Numbered from the stretch's first letter, positions 8,045 through 16,622 are shown. The stretch is 64,000 nucleotides of DNA from Phycisphaerae bacterium RAS1 (GCA_007859745.1 SMLU01000001.1:2108001-2172000), one strand, 5' to 3'. The notes: generated by a model not told the origin, from the sequence alone. A program made the numbers and translations.

Positions 8045-8824
8045 ATGAATGATGCCCTGCGCACCGCCCTGATGCGCTTACGACTCTCGGGACTGGCCAC
8101 GTCGCTGGATGTGCGCCTCCAGGAAGCCGTCGGCCACCAGCTCGGGCACGCCGAGTTCCTGGAACTGGTGCTTCAGGACGAACTGGCCATCCGCAACGAA
8201 CGACTCATCGCCCGTCGCACCAAAGCCGCCGGCTTTCGCGAGCAGAAAACGCTCGAAGACTTCGACTGGCAGTTCAACCCGTCCATCAAACGCAAGCCAA
8301 TCTTCGATCTGGCCACGGGTCGCTTCATCCGCGAAGCCCGCGACTTGCTCCTGATCGGACCGCCAGGCACGGGCAAGAGTCATCTGGCCCAGGCGCTCGG
8401 TCAGCAGGCGATCAAGAGCGGCTTCGTCGTGCTCTACCGCTCGATCTTCGATCTGGTCCGCGACTTCCTGCACGATGAAGCGCTCGCCGGTCAGGACAAG
8501 ACGCTCGACCGCTACCTGCGACCCGACCTGGTCATCATCGACGACATGGGCATGAAGCAGCTCCCCAAACGCTCCGGCGAATACCTGTTCGAGATCATCA
8601 TGCGCCGCTACCAGGTCCGCTCGACCCTGATGACCAGCAACCGGCCGCTGGAAGACTGGGGCAAACTGATCGGCGACGTCCCCAGCGCCACCGCCATCCT
8701 CGACCGCTTCCTGCACAACGCCGAGGTCATCGCCATCAGCGGCAAAAGCTACCGCCTGCAAAACCGCGGATCCAAAGATCAGCCCGCCGCAAACGCCGCG
8801 GCTTGCGAGAACGAGAAGAAATGA
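8045..8824 (+). CDS. istB: IS21-family transposition helper ATPase IstB
   Basis: 259 residues from ATG 8045 with GGGAGG at 8031-8036 as ribosome site. It is an AAA+ ATPase of the DnaC/IstB type: Walker A GPPGTGKS at residues 105-112 and Walker B VIIDDMG at 163-169. It is followed by the sensor region with TSNRPLEDW, where Arg is preceded by Asn as in the family. IstB assembles on DNA and directs IstA to the target. Full length and apparently functional. The stop is 74 bp before the right end of the element. Confidence 0.95.
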   Translation: MNDALRTALMRLRLSGLATSLDVRLQEAVGHQLGHAEFLELVLQDELAIRNERLIARRTKAAGFREQKTLEDFDWQFNPSIKRKPIFDLATGRFIREARDLLLIGPPGTGKSHLAQALGQQAIKSGFVVLYRSIFDLVRDFLHDEALAGQDKTLDRYLRPDLVIIDDMGMKQLPKRSGEYLFEIIMRRYQVRSTLMTSNRPLEDWGKLIGDVPSATAILDRFLHNAEVIAISGKSYRLQNRGSKDQPAANAAACENEKK

Positions 8825-8883
8825 GGTATACCACGCACAACAACCCTGGCCGGTTTTGATTCGATAACCGGTGGCGGCATTTC

Positions 8884-8898
8884 AAGTGATAGATGACA
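8884..8898. repeat. right terminal inverted repeat of IS21-family element
   Basis: AAGTGATAGATGACA, inverse of the left end with one mismatch. Confidence 0.9.
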
Positions 8899-8906
8899 AC
8901 GAAGGC
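8899..8906. repeat. target-site duplication, right copy (ACGAAGGC)
   Basis: Same 8 bp as 6285-6292, followed directly by resumed Rhs core coding sequence. Confidence 0.9.
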
Positions 8907-9848
8907 GAAGAGGAATGGACGCTCGTGCTTGATCGCCGCTACGTCTATGACGGCTGGCGGGTTGTGCTGGAGCTGGACGGCTTGAACTCGAACGCCATTC
9001 TCCGCAAGTACACGTGGGGGCTGGACCTGGCGGGGTTGGGTGGTGCGGGCGTCCCGCCCGCCAACCTGGACGGTGCCGGCGGCATCGGTGGCCTGCTGGC
9101 CGTGCATGACACGAACGGCACGACGACGGGCGAGAATCCTGAAGCCGATGATCTGAAGTACGTGTACACGTACGACGCCAACGGCAACGTCGGTCAACTC
9201 ATCGACCCGGATGTCGGCAGCGCTGCGTCATCGATCAAGGCGCATTACGAGTACGACCCCTACGGCGGAGTTGTCGCGTCGTCTGGTACGTACGCCGCGA
9301 CGAATACGTATCGATTCAGCACAAAGCCGTGGGATGATGAGACAGGGCTGGGGTATTGGGGGTACAGGTACTACGATCCGCGGTTGGGGAGGTGGATCAG
9401 TCGGGATCCGATCAGCGAAGAAGGCGGTGTGGCGCTCTATTCGTACATGCATAATCGCCCAAATAGCGGGATTGACCCAGTCGGCCTAACACCTTGTACA
9501 AGTAGATGTGGGGATGAGCCGTGCAATAACCCAACTGGCGAGCATGACTCCTGGTGCGCTTGCATTCGGGACTGCAGATTGCTAGATCAAGGAGATGCAT
9601 TGGCGTGTCTTGCAGACGCAGGCAAGTCCTTCGGGACGGCATTTATCAAGTGCACCATCGCGTGTGCCCCTGCATTCAAGTACGGCTTTCCGGGCTGGAA
9701 AATCTGTATGGCCGGCTGCGTTGGCGCTGATACGCTACTAAATATAGTCCTTACAGCCCAGTGTATTCAAATAGTGCAGGATACGTCACAGTCTGCCCAC
9801 GCCGCGTACAAGCGATGCATATCGCGCCCAGCGAACTCCAAGAAGTAG
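8899..9848 (+). pseudogene. Rhs cassette 4, 3' part with Cys-rich tip
   Basis: Resumes the core at EGEEEWTLVLDRRYVYDGW and runs through the core end YYDPRLGRWISRDPISEEGG to a tip of about 120 residues starting near 9480 (GIDPVGLTPC). The tip has about 15 Cys, many in pairs spaced 3-4 residues apart (CTSRCGDEPC, CACIRDC), and a hydrophobic middle (FIKCTIACAPAFKYGF, LLNIVLTAQC). No fold is recognised; a disulfide-bonded or membrane-active peptide is possible. The open frame from 8871 could still be translated as a short orphan protein. The small ORF 9859-10068 follows after 10 nt. Confidence 0.8.
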
Positions 9849-9858
9849 AGGTTCTTCT

Positions 9859-10068
9859 GTGAATCGACCGGTGCTTAGTTGGCGGCTCTTTGTCGTTGCC
9901 GTTGCTTGGCAACTGACGCTCGCGGGATTCCTGTGGTTTCGTGTACCACTTCTGAATGTTACGACGTATTGGATCGCTTGGACATGCAGCGGATGCGTGT
10001 TAGTCCTACTATCGTTCTGGACGTTCATAGAACAAGTCCTGTTGGTTCGTTCACGACGTCGACGTTAG
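9859..10068 (+). CDS. 69-residue two-span membrane protein, candidate protection gene of tip 4
   Basis: GTG 9859 lies 10 nt after the tip 4 stop. Two hydrophobic spans are clear: about residues 8-30 (LFVVAVAWQLTLAGFLWFRV) and 35-60 (TTYWIAWTCSGCVLVLLSFW), ending in a basic RSRRRR tail, which predicts both ends inside the cytoplasm. No family is recognised. Small multi-span proteins of this kind are common immunity proteins against membrane-acting toxins; this role is inference from position and topology. Confidence 0.55.
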   Translation: MNRPVLSWRLFVVAVAWQLTLAGFLWFRVPLLNVTTYWIAWTCSGCVLVLLSFWTFIEQVLLVRSRRRR

Positions 10069-10102
10069 CCGCGCAGGTTGTGCCGAGCTGCGACGCCAGG
10101 AA

Positions 10103-12628
10103 GTGCGCCGGGCAGGTGGACAACGGCGATATCACGGCCCGACCGGCCTGCTGAACAGCAAGGTCTACGCGGACGAGAAATCGACCGATTACGAATACAA
10201 GCCCGACGGCCGGCTCTGGAAGCGGATCTGGGCGCGCGAGGTCAGTTCAACCCGCGTGACCACGACGTACGGTTATCACGAGACGACCGGCGACCTTGAA
10301 ACCGTCGATTACAGCGATGGCACGCCGGACGTGGCGTACACGTATGATCGCCGCGGGCGAATCGACACCGTCACGCAGGGCGACGACTGGCTGATTCACG
10401 ACTTGGACCACGACGGCGCCGCCAGCACCGAGTCTGAAGCCGTCTCCGGCGACATTCTGGACTACGCGCTGACGCGCACGATGGACCCGCTCGTCGGCGG
10501 GCCGGTCTCGGCGGTCGAAGTCGAAGCCGACAGCAGCCCGATCTACGCCGCCGCATATGCCTATGACACGGAAACGGACACGGCGCGCCTGACGCGCGTC
10601 ACCGGCCCCGGCCTGCCGACCGGCGGCGGCAGCACGCATGGCGTGTTCTACGGCTACGCGAGCGATACCGACCTGGCCGGCACGATCGAGGTGCGGGCTG
10701 ATGGCGGCGGCGTGAAGCTGCTGACGACGCGGGCGTATGACGCCGACCGCGAGTTGATCGACTCCATCGAAAACACCTGGGACCCCGGCGGCACGCCGGT
10801 CGTGATCGCGAAGTACGACTACACCAACGACGCGCTCGGCCGCCGGTCGGACGTCGTAAACACCGGCATCGCGTTCGCCGCGTCGGCGTATAATCGTTAC
10901 GGCTACAATGACCGAAGCGAACTGACCGCGGCCCGGCGTTATTTCGGCGAAGACCCGGGCGAATGGGAAACCAGCGACCCCGTGGACAACGAGCACTTCA
11001 CGTACGGTTACGACCCGATCGGCAACCGCACGGGTGCCTCGCGCGGGCAGGAGAAGCCGGTCGAGGTGCTCTACGACGGCAACCGGCTGAATCAGTACGA
11101 CCAGACGCGCTCGGACGAGGCCGTGTTTTCGACCAACCTGACGTACGACGATGACGGCAACCTGTCCGGCGAATGGCTGGACGGCGACTGCAACTGCGAC
11201 GGCAACGTGGACGTCGGCGACATCAACGCGTTCAACCTGGCGCTGAGCGATCCTGAGGAATATGCGGCCACGTATCCCGAGTGTACGCTGGTCACCGCCG
11301 ACGCGAACAACGACGGCGCCGTGGACGTGCTGGACATCAATCCGTTCGTCGATCTGCTGCTGGGCGGCGGCTCGGGCGGGCGGCGGCTGGTGTGGGACGC
11401 GGAGAACCGGCTGATCGGCGTGCGGCCGGCGGTTGAGGATGAGGACTTGCCGGACGAGGCGGTTCGGAGCGAGTTTGCGTATGATTATCTGAATCGCCGG
11501 GTGATGAAGCGCGTGTATGACTGGGACGAGGGCGAGGAGGAATGGGTGCTCGTGCTTGATCGCCGCTACGTCTATGACGGCTGGCGGGTTGTGCTGGAGC
11601 TGGACGGCTTGGACGATAACGCCGTGCTTCGCAAGTACACCTGGGGCTTGGACCTCGCCGGGTTGGGTGGTGCGGGCGTCCCGCCCGCAATTGACTCCGC
11701 CGGCGGCATCGGCGGGTTGCTGGCGGTCTACGACACGAACGGCACGACGACAGGCGAGACGCCTGAAGCCGACGATCTCAAATACGTGTACACGTACGAC
11801 GCCAACGGCAACGTCGGGCAGCTTGTAGACGTCGCCGTCGGCAGCGCGTCGTCTTCGATCAAGGCGCATTACGAATACGACCCGTACGGCGGCCTTGTCG
11901 CGTCCTCCGGCACCTACGCCGATACCAACACTTATCGCTTTAGCACCAAGCCGTGGGATGATGAGACGGGACTGGGGTATTGGGGATACAGGTACTACGA
12001 TCCGTGGCTGGGGAGGTGGATCAGTCGGGATCCGGCGGCGGACAGGTTGCCAAACGATGAGCCGGGCTACATTGCGCTTGCGGCGCATCAATACAAGGCA
12101 ATGAGCAATGCTAACGTCAATCTGATTGATGCCATTGGGCTGATGTCAATGGCTCCTACCACGTGTTCTGTATCGTTGGACAGCTTTAATAGCAGTTGGG
12201 GGGAGGGCAGTGCACCCGGCGGCGGCAAGTTCCGGCACGGCGCGCTTCGCGTGACGCCAGATTGGTGGTACAAGCCAATACTCGTGGAGTATGGCCCGCG
12301 GGTCTTTGGAAACTGCCGTCAGGAGTATGGTCCGGATCGCCCTGTGTCACGTCGAGAGGGCACGATCCGGAATTTGCCACCAAGCGTCTGTGATTGCATC
12401 GCCAGTGCACCAGATGATCTTGGTATTTACTTTGTACTCGGCGACAACAGCAACACGGCAGCAAAGTGCATCCTTGCCAGGTGCCTCCGAGAGGCAGGAC
12501 AGGAAGATCGCTTGTTGGAGATATATCCGGATCCGAGATTCTTGCCGGGATGGGACCGCGATTGCGACCAAATCAACGATGCGTGGGACAAGCACGTCGC
12601 CCGTGAACGTCGTCGCCACAGAGGATAG
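10103..12628 (+). CDS. Rhs cassette 5, longest in window, papain-like tip candidate
   Basis: 841 residues from GTG 10103; the 5' joint makes the start uncertain and no signal peptide is present. About 350 residues of extra YD repeats (for example GYHETTGDLETVDYSDG, YTYDRRGRIDTV) precede the part shared with other cassettes. The dockerin-like segment is at about 11167-11373, and the core end YYDPWLGRWISRDP at about 11995-12030. The tip of about 180 residues has RHGALRV (His codon 12236-12238) and a later GDNSNT block followed by a Cys (codon 12467-12469). Circularly permuted NlpC/P60-like proteins combine such a His with an NSNT motif, so a peptidase or amidase tip is a reasonable guess, not proven. 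A lipoprotein-like gene follows after 3 nt. Confidence 0.75.
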   Translation: MRRAGGQRRYHGPTGLLNSKVYADEKSTDYEYKPDGRLWKRIWAREVSSTRVTTTYGYHETTGDLETVDYSDGTPDVAYTYDRRGRIDTVTQGDDWLIHDLDHDGAASTESEAVSGDILDYALTRTMDPLVGGPVSAVEVEADSSPIYAAAYAYDTETDTARLTRVTGPGLPTGGGSTHGVFYGYASDTDLAGTIEVRADGGGVKLLTTRAYDADRELIDSIENTWDPGGTPVVIAKYDYTNDALGRRSDVVNTGIAFAASAYNRYGYNDRSELTAARRYFGEDPGEWETSDPVDNEHFTYGYDPIGNRTGASRGQEKPVEVLYDGNRLNQYDQTRSDEAVFSTNLTYDDDGNLSGEWLDGDCNCDGNVDVGDINAFNLALSDPEEYAATYPECTLVTADANNDGAVDVLDINPFVDLLLGGGSGGRRLVWDAENRLIGVRPAVEDEDLPDEAVRSEFAYDYLNRRVMKRVYDWDEGEEEWVLVLDRRYVYDGWRVVLELDGLDDNAVLRKYTWGLDLAGLGGAGVPPAIDSAGGIGGLLAVYDTNGTTTGETPEADDLKYVYTYDANGNVGQLVDVAVGSASSSIKAHYEYDPYGGLVASSGTYADTNTYRFSTKPWDDETGLGYWGYRYYDPWLGRWISRDPAADRLPNDEPGYIALAAHQYKAMSNANVNLIDAIGLMSMAPTTCSVSLDSFNSSWGEGSAPGGGKFRHGALRVTPDWWYKPILVEYGPRVFGNCRQEYGPDRPVSRREGTIRNLPPSVCDCIASAPDDLGIYFVLGDNSNTAAKCILARCLREAGQEDRLLEIYPDPRFLPGWDRDCDQINDAWDKHVARERRRHRG

Positions 12629-12631
12629 CCC

Positions 12632-13021
12632 ATGATAATCAGGCGCAGCGCCGCGATGGCGTTCATGTTCACTACCCTGATGTCCGTCGGGTGTGCGTAT
12701 CAGAATGGGTACGTGCGCCACTATACGTTGAAATCCGGCGGTGCAAAAACGTCGATTGATGCGTACTACCGCACGCTCCCGACAGATGATTGGCTAGAGA
12801 TCGAGTCGGCGAAGTCGGGAGCGATCAGCGTAGGAATGCCCGAGGGGTTGGTGCGTGCGATCTGCGCTGAACGACTCAGGCTTTCCGACACGGCCTGGGA
12901 AGTTGTTGGTGAGTTTCACTCTGTATGGCGCCACGATAATCGGCGACTCTACCTATACTTTTTCAAGAAGGAGCTAGCAGCGATCATCATTATCGGTTCG
13001 CATGAGGGTTCTCCACTGTGA
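12632..13021 (+). CDS. lipoprotein-like small protein, candidate protection gene of tip 5
   Basis: 129 residues from ATG 12632, only 3 nt after the cassette 5 stop, with GAGGATAG just upstream. The N-terminus AAMAFMFTTLMSVGCAYQ is a signal with a Cys after Ser-Val-Gly, an acceptable though not ideal lipobox. The mature domain is alpha/beta with a conserved-looking AISVGMPEGLVRAICAERL stretch, which resembles the repeat of SmpA/BamE-like small lipoproteins (a G-M-P/T-x-x-x-V motif before a helix), then beta strands near the end. That resemblance is weak. The stop overlaps the next open frame, which is a Rhs relic. Immunity is inferred from position. Confidence 0.6.
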   Translation: MIIRRSAAMAFMFTTLMSVGCAYQNGYVRHYTLKSGGAKTSIDAYYRTLPTDDWLEIESAKSGAISVGMPEGLVRAICAERLRLSDTAWEVVGEFHSVWRHDNRRLYLYFFKKELAAIIIIGSHEGSPL

Positions 13022-13050
13022 TTCAACGGGTTAAGGCAATTGACGGCCGC

Positions 13051-13426
13051 AATGACCCGAACCAGTACGATCAAGTCCGCTCGGACGAGGCCGTGTTTTC
13101 GACCAATCTGACTTACGACGATGACGGCAACCTGACGGGCGAATGGCTCGACGGCGATTGCAACTGCGACGGGCAGGTGAATATCACTGACATCGGCGCG
13201 TTCAACCTGGCGCTGAGCGATCCGGCGGAATACGAGACGACTTATCCCGGCTGCACGCTGGTCACCGCCGACGCGAACAACGACGGCGACGTGGACGTGC
13301 TGGACATCAACCCGTTCGTCGATCTACTGCTGGCGGCGGCTGGTCTGGGACGCGGAGAATCGGCTGGTCGAAGTCTGCCCGTCCGGCGACCTCAACAGCG
13401 ATATCACTCTGTGGCGAACGGCATGA
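13051..13426 (+). pseudogene. degenerate sixth Rhs core copy (frameshifted, no tip)
   Basis: Starts at the NQYDQVRSDEAVFSTNLTYDD block and includes the dockerin-like segment (about 13147-13335). The usual GGGSGG-coding bases are then missing, about 14 nt fewer than in other copies. The frame shifts so that RRLVWDAENRLVEV continues in another frame to a TGA at 13424-13426. That stop overlaps the ATG of the next gene (ATGA). No tip remains. It marks the 3' edge of the array. Confidence 0.8.
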
Positions 13427-14526
13427 GATCACGGAGAGCGATCGGTTTCGGGTTGCTGTCGCTGGTCGTTCAGGCAGCGCTCGGCGCGGACGGAGTTCTG
13501 TTTCAGTTCGACGCCATCGAGGCGGCAGCCGGCCGACGTGTAGTGGGCGACCGTGCCCTCGGCGTCGAGCACGAAGGCGTTCGCTACTGCTTCTCATCGC
13601 CGGACAATCTCGCGCTGTTTGGGCAAGCCCCCGCCCGCTACGCCGTGCATATGGACGGCGCCTGCGCTCGGATGGGACCGCTTGGCGATCTCGGCGATCC
13701 GAACATCTGGCTGGTTCACGACGGCAAGCTGTACTTCTTCCGCTCGCCGGACTGCCGAGACACGTTCAGAAAGGATCCCGCTCGATTCCTGTCCGCGAAG
13801 CTCCCAGAGGTCAAGTCCGCGTCGGAGTGCGAGCGCGGCAAGGAGCTCGTTCGCCGCGCTATCGATGCGATCGGCGGCGCCGACCGGCTGGCGACGGTCA
13901 AGTCCTGGCGGGCGGTCGTCGAAGAAACAGTCGAAGTGAACGGCTCAACCGGGAACCGCGTGCGCAGCTGGAGTTACGCCCCCGATGACCGTTTGCGATT
14001 TGAGTTGAATCTGCCGAGCGGCGAACGCGAGTCGATCGTCCTAAACGGCGATCAAGGACAGATTCAGGGCCGCTACTCGCGTCCGCTCTACTCCGCGGGC
14101 CGAGTCGCGGCGCGGCTCATGATGGCCCATCATGTGCTGACGGTTCTGAAGGTCGCCAACCGGCCGGAGACCGCCGTCGAGCACCTGGGCGATGGGCGGG
14201 TCAACGACGCCGAAGCGGACCTCGTCCGCGTTCGCCTCTACGGCGACGCTGTCACCCTCTCGATCGATCGACAATCCGGTCGTGTGCTGCGGATGTCCTA
14301 TCCGGATATTGGCATCTGGTCCGGCTACGGCGAGGTGATCGAGGAGTTCTCCGACTTCCGCGACGCGGGAGGCTTGGCGCTGCCGTTCACCAAAGCAAGC
14401 ACCTTCGACGGCAAGCGCCGCGGCGATTTCAGCTTCACGTACACGCGAATCGACTTGAACCCCCAATTGGGCGACAATGTGTTCCTGGTGCCGGCGTCGG
14501 CCGAGAGTCGGCCCAGCGCGCCGTGA
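13423..14526 (+). CDS. exported protein with two YHS-like domains and a LolA/DUF-type beta domain
   Basis: 367 residues from ATG 13423. The open frame extends to 13018, but that part encodes the Rhs relic in frame, and 13423 gives a clear signal peptide (IGFGLLSLVVQAALGADG). Residues about 25-80 and 88-125 look like two YHS units: GVRYCFSSPDNLALFGQAPARY and GKLYFFRSPDCRDTFRKDPARF, the Cys/Phe-x-x-Pro-x-x-F pattern of metal-related YHS domains. Residues 140-360 start with VRRAIDAIGGADRLATVKSW and continue as beta strands, as in outer-membrane lipoprotein-sorting-like proteins. Probably periplasmic; the metal or substrate is unknown. Not part of the Rhs array. Confidence 0.7.
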   Translation: MRSRRAIGFGLLSLVVQAALGADGVLFQFDAIEAAAGRRVVGDRALGVEHEGVRYCFSSPDNLALFGQAPARYAVHMDGACARMGPLGDLGDPNIWLVHDGKLYFFRSPDCRDTFRKDPARFLSAKLPEVKSASECERGKELVRRAIDAIGGADRLATVKSWRAVVEETVEVNGSTGNRVRSWSYAPDDRLRFELNLPSGERESIVLNGDQGQIQGRYSRPLYSAGRVAARLMMAHHVLTVLKVANRPETAVEHLGDGRVNDAEADLVRVRLYGDAVTLSIDRQSGRVLRMSYPDIGIWSGYGEVIEEFSDFRDAGGLALPFTKASTFDGKRRGDFSFTYTRIDLNPQLGDNVFLVPASAESRPSAP

Positions 14527-15020
14527 GATTAGCCGGCGCTGCGGCGCGAAACTGAGGTGGTTTCTTTCACGCGACGTGACGGACAGCAAGTCGGACGCGC
14601 GATTGACGTTCAACGAGCTGATCACCCACGCGAAGAAGCCGCGCCCGAACTCCACGGCCCGCTCTTCCACAAAGTTGAGCGGTTAGGCGGACTTTCAATA
14701 CCCATGAATAGGACGCACTAGCACGAGACTAATGACGCGACACCGCCAGTCAAGACACGCGGTCGTTTCAATGAGGGTACAATACGCCGATGTGGGAATA
14801 AAGTAGGAGCAGCTCGGCCACAACAAATATGGCGAGTCCGACAACAAAGTAACGTAAGCGCATATCGTCCTGAGATGCCTGCGGGTGTGCTTGACTATAG
14901 CTGCGCAACACGCGTGGTGCAAGAAGTATTGCGGCCGCCCGCGCACGTCAGCACATGAAGCGCCTCGTCGGACGGTCAGAGCCGAGTGCAAGGACGAGAA
15001 GTAAGCAGTTGCAGTGTACG
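14527..15020. other. region with no convincing gene apart from a possible 31-residue peptide
   Basis: Open frames here are short, change frame and show no family features. The codon pattern and lower G+C after about 14700 suggest decayed or foreign DNA. The only item worth keeping is the small hydrophobic reading frame at 14768-14863 on the minus strand. Confidence 0.4.
14768..14863 (-). CDS. possible 31-residue single-span membrane peptide
   Basis: From ATG at 14863 with AGGA about 6 nt upstream. Translation begins MRLRYFVVGLAIFVVAELLL and ends LYSHIGVLYPH: a basic start, about 20 uninterrupted hydrophobic residues and a short tail. This is the composition of small membrane peptides, but such short frames arise by chance, and no neighbour supports it. 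Confidence 0.3.
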   Translation of the reverse strand: MRLRYFVVGLAIFVVAELLLLYSHIGVLYPH

Positions 15021-15233
15021 TCAGCGGTGCCGGCCGCGCTGCGAATCTCGCTCCGAGTTCTTCTTTATCAGGTCGCGCAGGAGCGGATGAAGCATCTGCA
15101 CGACGGAAGACGCGGCCATGACGCCCATACAGACCATGGCTATCTTGTGAAAGGCATTGGCGTCTCCTTGCGGAGCGTTGCGAGCCATGTTCTGCGCCGA
15201 GTTGGCAAGGTGCAGCGGATTGGGAGTGGTCAT
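15021..15233 (-). CDS. small protein with one hydrophobic segment, unknown
   Basis: 70 residues from ATG 15233, preceded by GAGAGGAATAGAGAC as a possible ribosome site. Residues 29-50 (HKIAMVCMGVMAASSVVQML) form a hydrophobic helix, followed by a basic tail (RDLIKKNSERDSQRGRHR). No family is recognised. It lies 3' to the recombinase gene on the same strand but is separated from it by 173 bp, so it is probably a separate unit. Confidence 0.45.
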   Translation of the reverse strand: MTTPNPLHLANSAQNMARNAPQGDANAFHKIAMVCMGVMAASSVVQMLHPLLRDLIKKNSERDSQRGRHR

Positions 15234-15406
15234 ACGATGTCTCTATTCCTCTCTGGGTTGGTTAGGTTGTCAAGTGAGTATACACGAAACATGTGACAGT
15301 ATTATGACGAGTAGCGCGTTTGTGCATCGCACGAGGATAAGCGACTGAATATGAACGCTTTGGCGCACGGTCGTCACATGCTTGTTAGGTGAGCGGGAAG
15401 GCTCCA

Positions 15407-16381
15407 TCATATTGATATCCTCTCGACGACATTCCGCGTGACGGCTCGGCCCCGCCTATCGTAAAGCCGCGTCGTGCGCGGGTCGGCGTGACCAAGCAGT
15501 TCCTGTACGTCCTCCAGCGGGACGCCCTGCTCCAGCAGGTCGGTGGCGGTCGTCGCCCGAAACGAATGGCAAGTCAGGATTGAGGGAAGCCCCGCGGCTG
15601 CCAGCCGCCGCTTGACCATGCGGTGGATGTCCTTGGCCTCAAACGGACGCTCGGAGAGTTGCAGCGTCCGGCCGAGTGCGGCGCGAAAGAGCGGTGCGTC
15701 AGGGACGCAGGAGGCGGCAGCGATGTACTCCTCGATGTAGCCCTGCAAGTCGTGCCGGCACGGAATCTGCCGATCCGCGCCGCCCTTCTCGTCGAATCGC
15801 AGATAGTATTGACGGCCGTCGGAGTAGAAGTCGCGAAGCCGGAGCTTGGAGACCGCGCCGACCCGGCAGGCCGTGTACATCATGGTGGCGAGAATCGCGC
15901 GATCGCGCAGGCCGATCAGTTCGGACGTATCAATCGACTGAAGCAAGGCGCGGGCCTGGGCGGGGTCGGTCGCCGGCGTTTTGCCGGTGACGCTGCGAAC
16001 GACAGGGCCGCGGACGGAAGACGCAGGATTCAACGCGACGGCGTGCCTCTGCACAAGCGTGTCAAAAAACCGTCGGATCGCTGCCAGGTGAAGCTTCTGC
16101 GTCGGCTTCGACGCCGGCTTTCCGACGGAGGTCGTGAGCGTGCGGATGTAGTGGCCGACGCCGCCCGGCGGGATGCGGGCAAGCTCCAGCCGCTCCGCCT
16201 CGCACCATTTCAGAAAACGGTGGACGGCGTGGCGGTAGGCCCGGCGGGTATAATCGCTCGTGATCTGGTCGCCGAAGAATTCGGCGTAGGCGTAGCGGGC
16301 GTTTCCGCCGGCCTGGTCGATGATCGCCGGCGGTCGGACGGAGTCGAGCGGCGTCGACTCGCGTGATGGTTGAAGTAGCAT
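15407..16381 (-). CDS. tyrosine recombinase/integrase (XerC/D-like)
   Basis: 324 residues from ATG 16381. An N-terminal SAM-like DNA-binding domain (about 30-115, DYTRRAYRHAVHRFLKWCEAE) precedes the catalytic domain with the complete set: Arg173 (TACRVGA), Lys199 (FDEKGGA), His272 and Arg275 (HSFR), His298 (LLGHAD) and Tyr307 (TRLYDRRG). Such enzymes insert, excise or resolve DNA by strand exchange through the Tyr. Length fits phage/plasmid-type and Xer-like recombinases. No tRNA or clear att site is visible nearby. It could serve a resident element that includes the VapBC genes, or be a lone Xer-like enzyme. Confidence 0.9.
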   Translation of the reverse strand: MLLQPSRESTPLDSVRPPAIIDQAGGNARYAYAEFFGDQITSDYTRRAYRHAVHRFLKWCEAERLELARIPPGGVGHYIRTLTTSVGKPASKPTQKLHLAAIRRFFDTLVQRHAVALNPASSVRGPVVRSVTGKTPATDPAQARALLQSIDTSELIGLRDRAILATMMYTACRVGAVSKLRLRDFYSDGRQYYLRFDEKGGADRQIPCRHDLQGYIEEYIAAASCVPDAPLFRAALGRTLQLSERPFEAKDIHRMVKRRLAAAGLPSILTCHSFRATTATDLLEQGVPLEDVQELLGHADPRTTRLYDRRGRAVTRNVVERISI

Positions 16382-16622
16382 GGACGTTTCACTCAGAGGA
16401 CCTCCGCGGCGTGAATCGTTGACGAAGCGTTAACCGGTGATACGGGCGGTTACTACGGGTGTATAACGTCCTTTGTGTACCACAACATCGGCCGTCGCGC
16501 AAGCAGTATGACAATCAGGCGGTATGGGCACAAAGCGTGCATGCGATACACTGTTTTCCCTTGCGATCATCTCTCCATTGTGGCATCATTGAATGAGGTA
16601 ATCACAATCAGGGGGAATCGAC

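Larger units (their letters stand above)
6293..8898. mobile_element. complete IS21-family insertion sequence, 2606 bp
   Basis: The element is bounded by TGTCAGCTATCACTT at 6293-6307 and the inverse of TGTCATCTATCACTT at 8884-8898 (14 of 15 match). The similarity continues imperfectly for about 35 bp through a GCCAC..TTATC block. It is flanked by the same 8 bp, ACGAAGGC, at 6285-6292 and 8899-8906. Inside are istA and istB in the usual order and strand. IS21 elements normally make 4-8 bp target duplications, so ends, duplication and genes agree. The clean duplication and intact genes point to a recent insertion. It entered a Rhs core copy without a visible further rearrangement. Confidence 0.95.

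Noticed and set aside
6553-8100. Minus-strand open frame opposite istA
   Set aside because: istA has the DDE motif and element context; the antisense frame is a shadow.
10247-12091. Long minus-strand open frame of about 614 codons opposite Rhs cassette 5
   Set aside because: It is the shadow of a high-G+C coding strand; similar antisense frames occur opposite cassette 2 and sucA and have Val/Arg/Gly-rich content without domains.
13018-13422. N-terminal extension of the YHS-like gene containing a dockerin-like segment
   Set aside because: The extension is Rhs relic read in frame by chance after a deletion; the signal peptide starts at 13423.
1-13426. Repeated blocks in the Rhs region as a CRISPR array
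   Set aside because: Blocks are hundreds of bases long, coding and not evenly spaced; no cas genes are seen.
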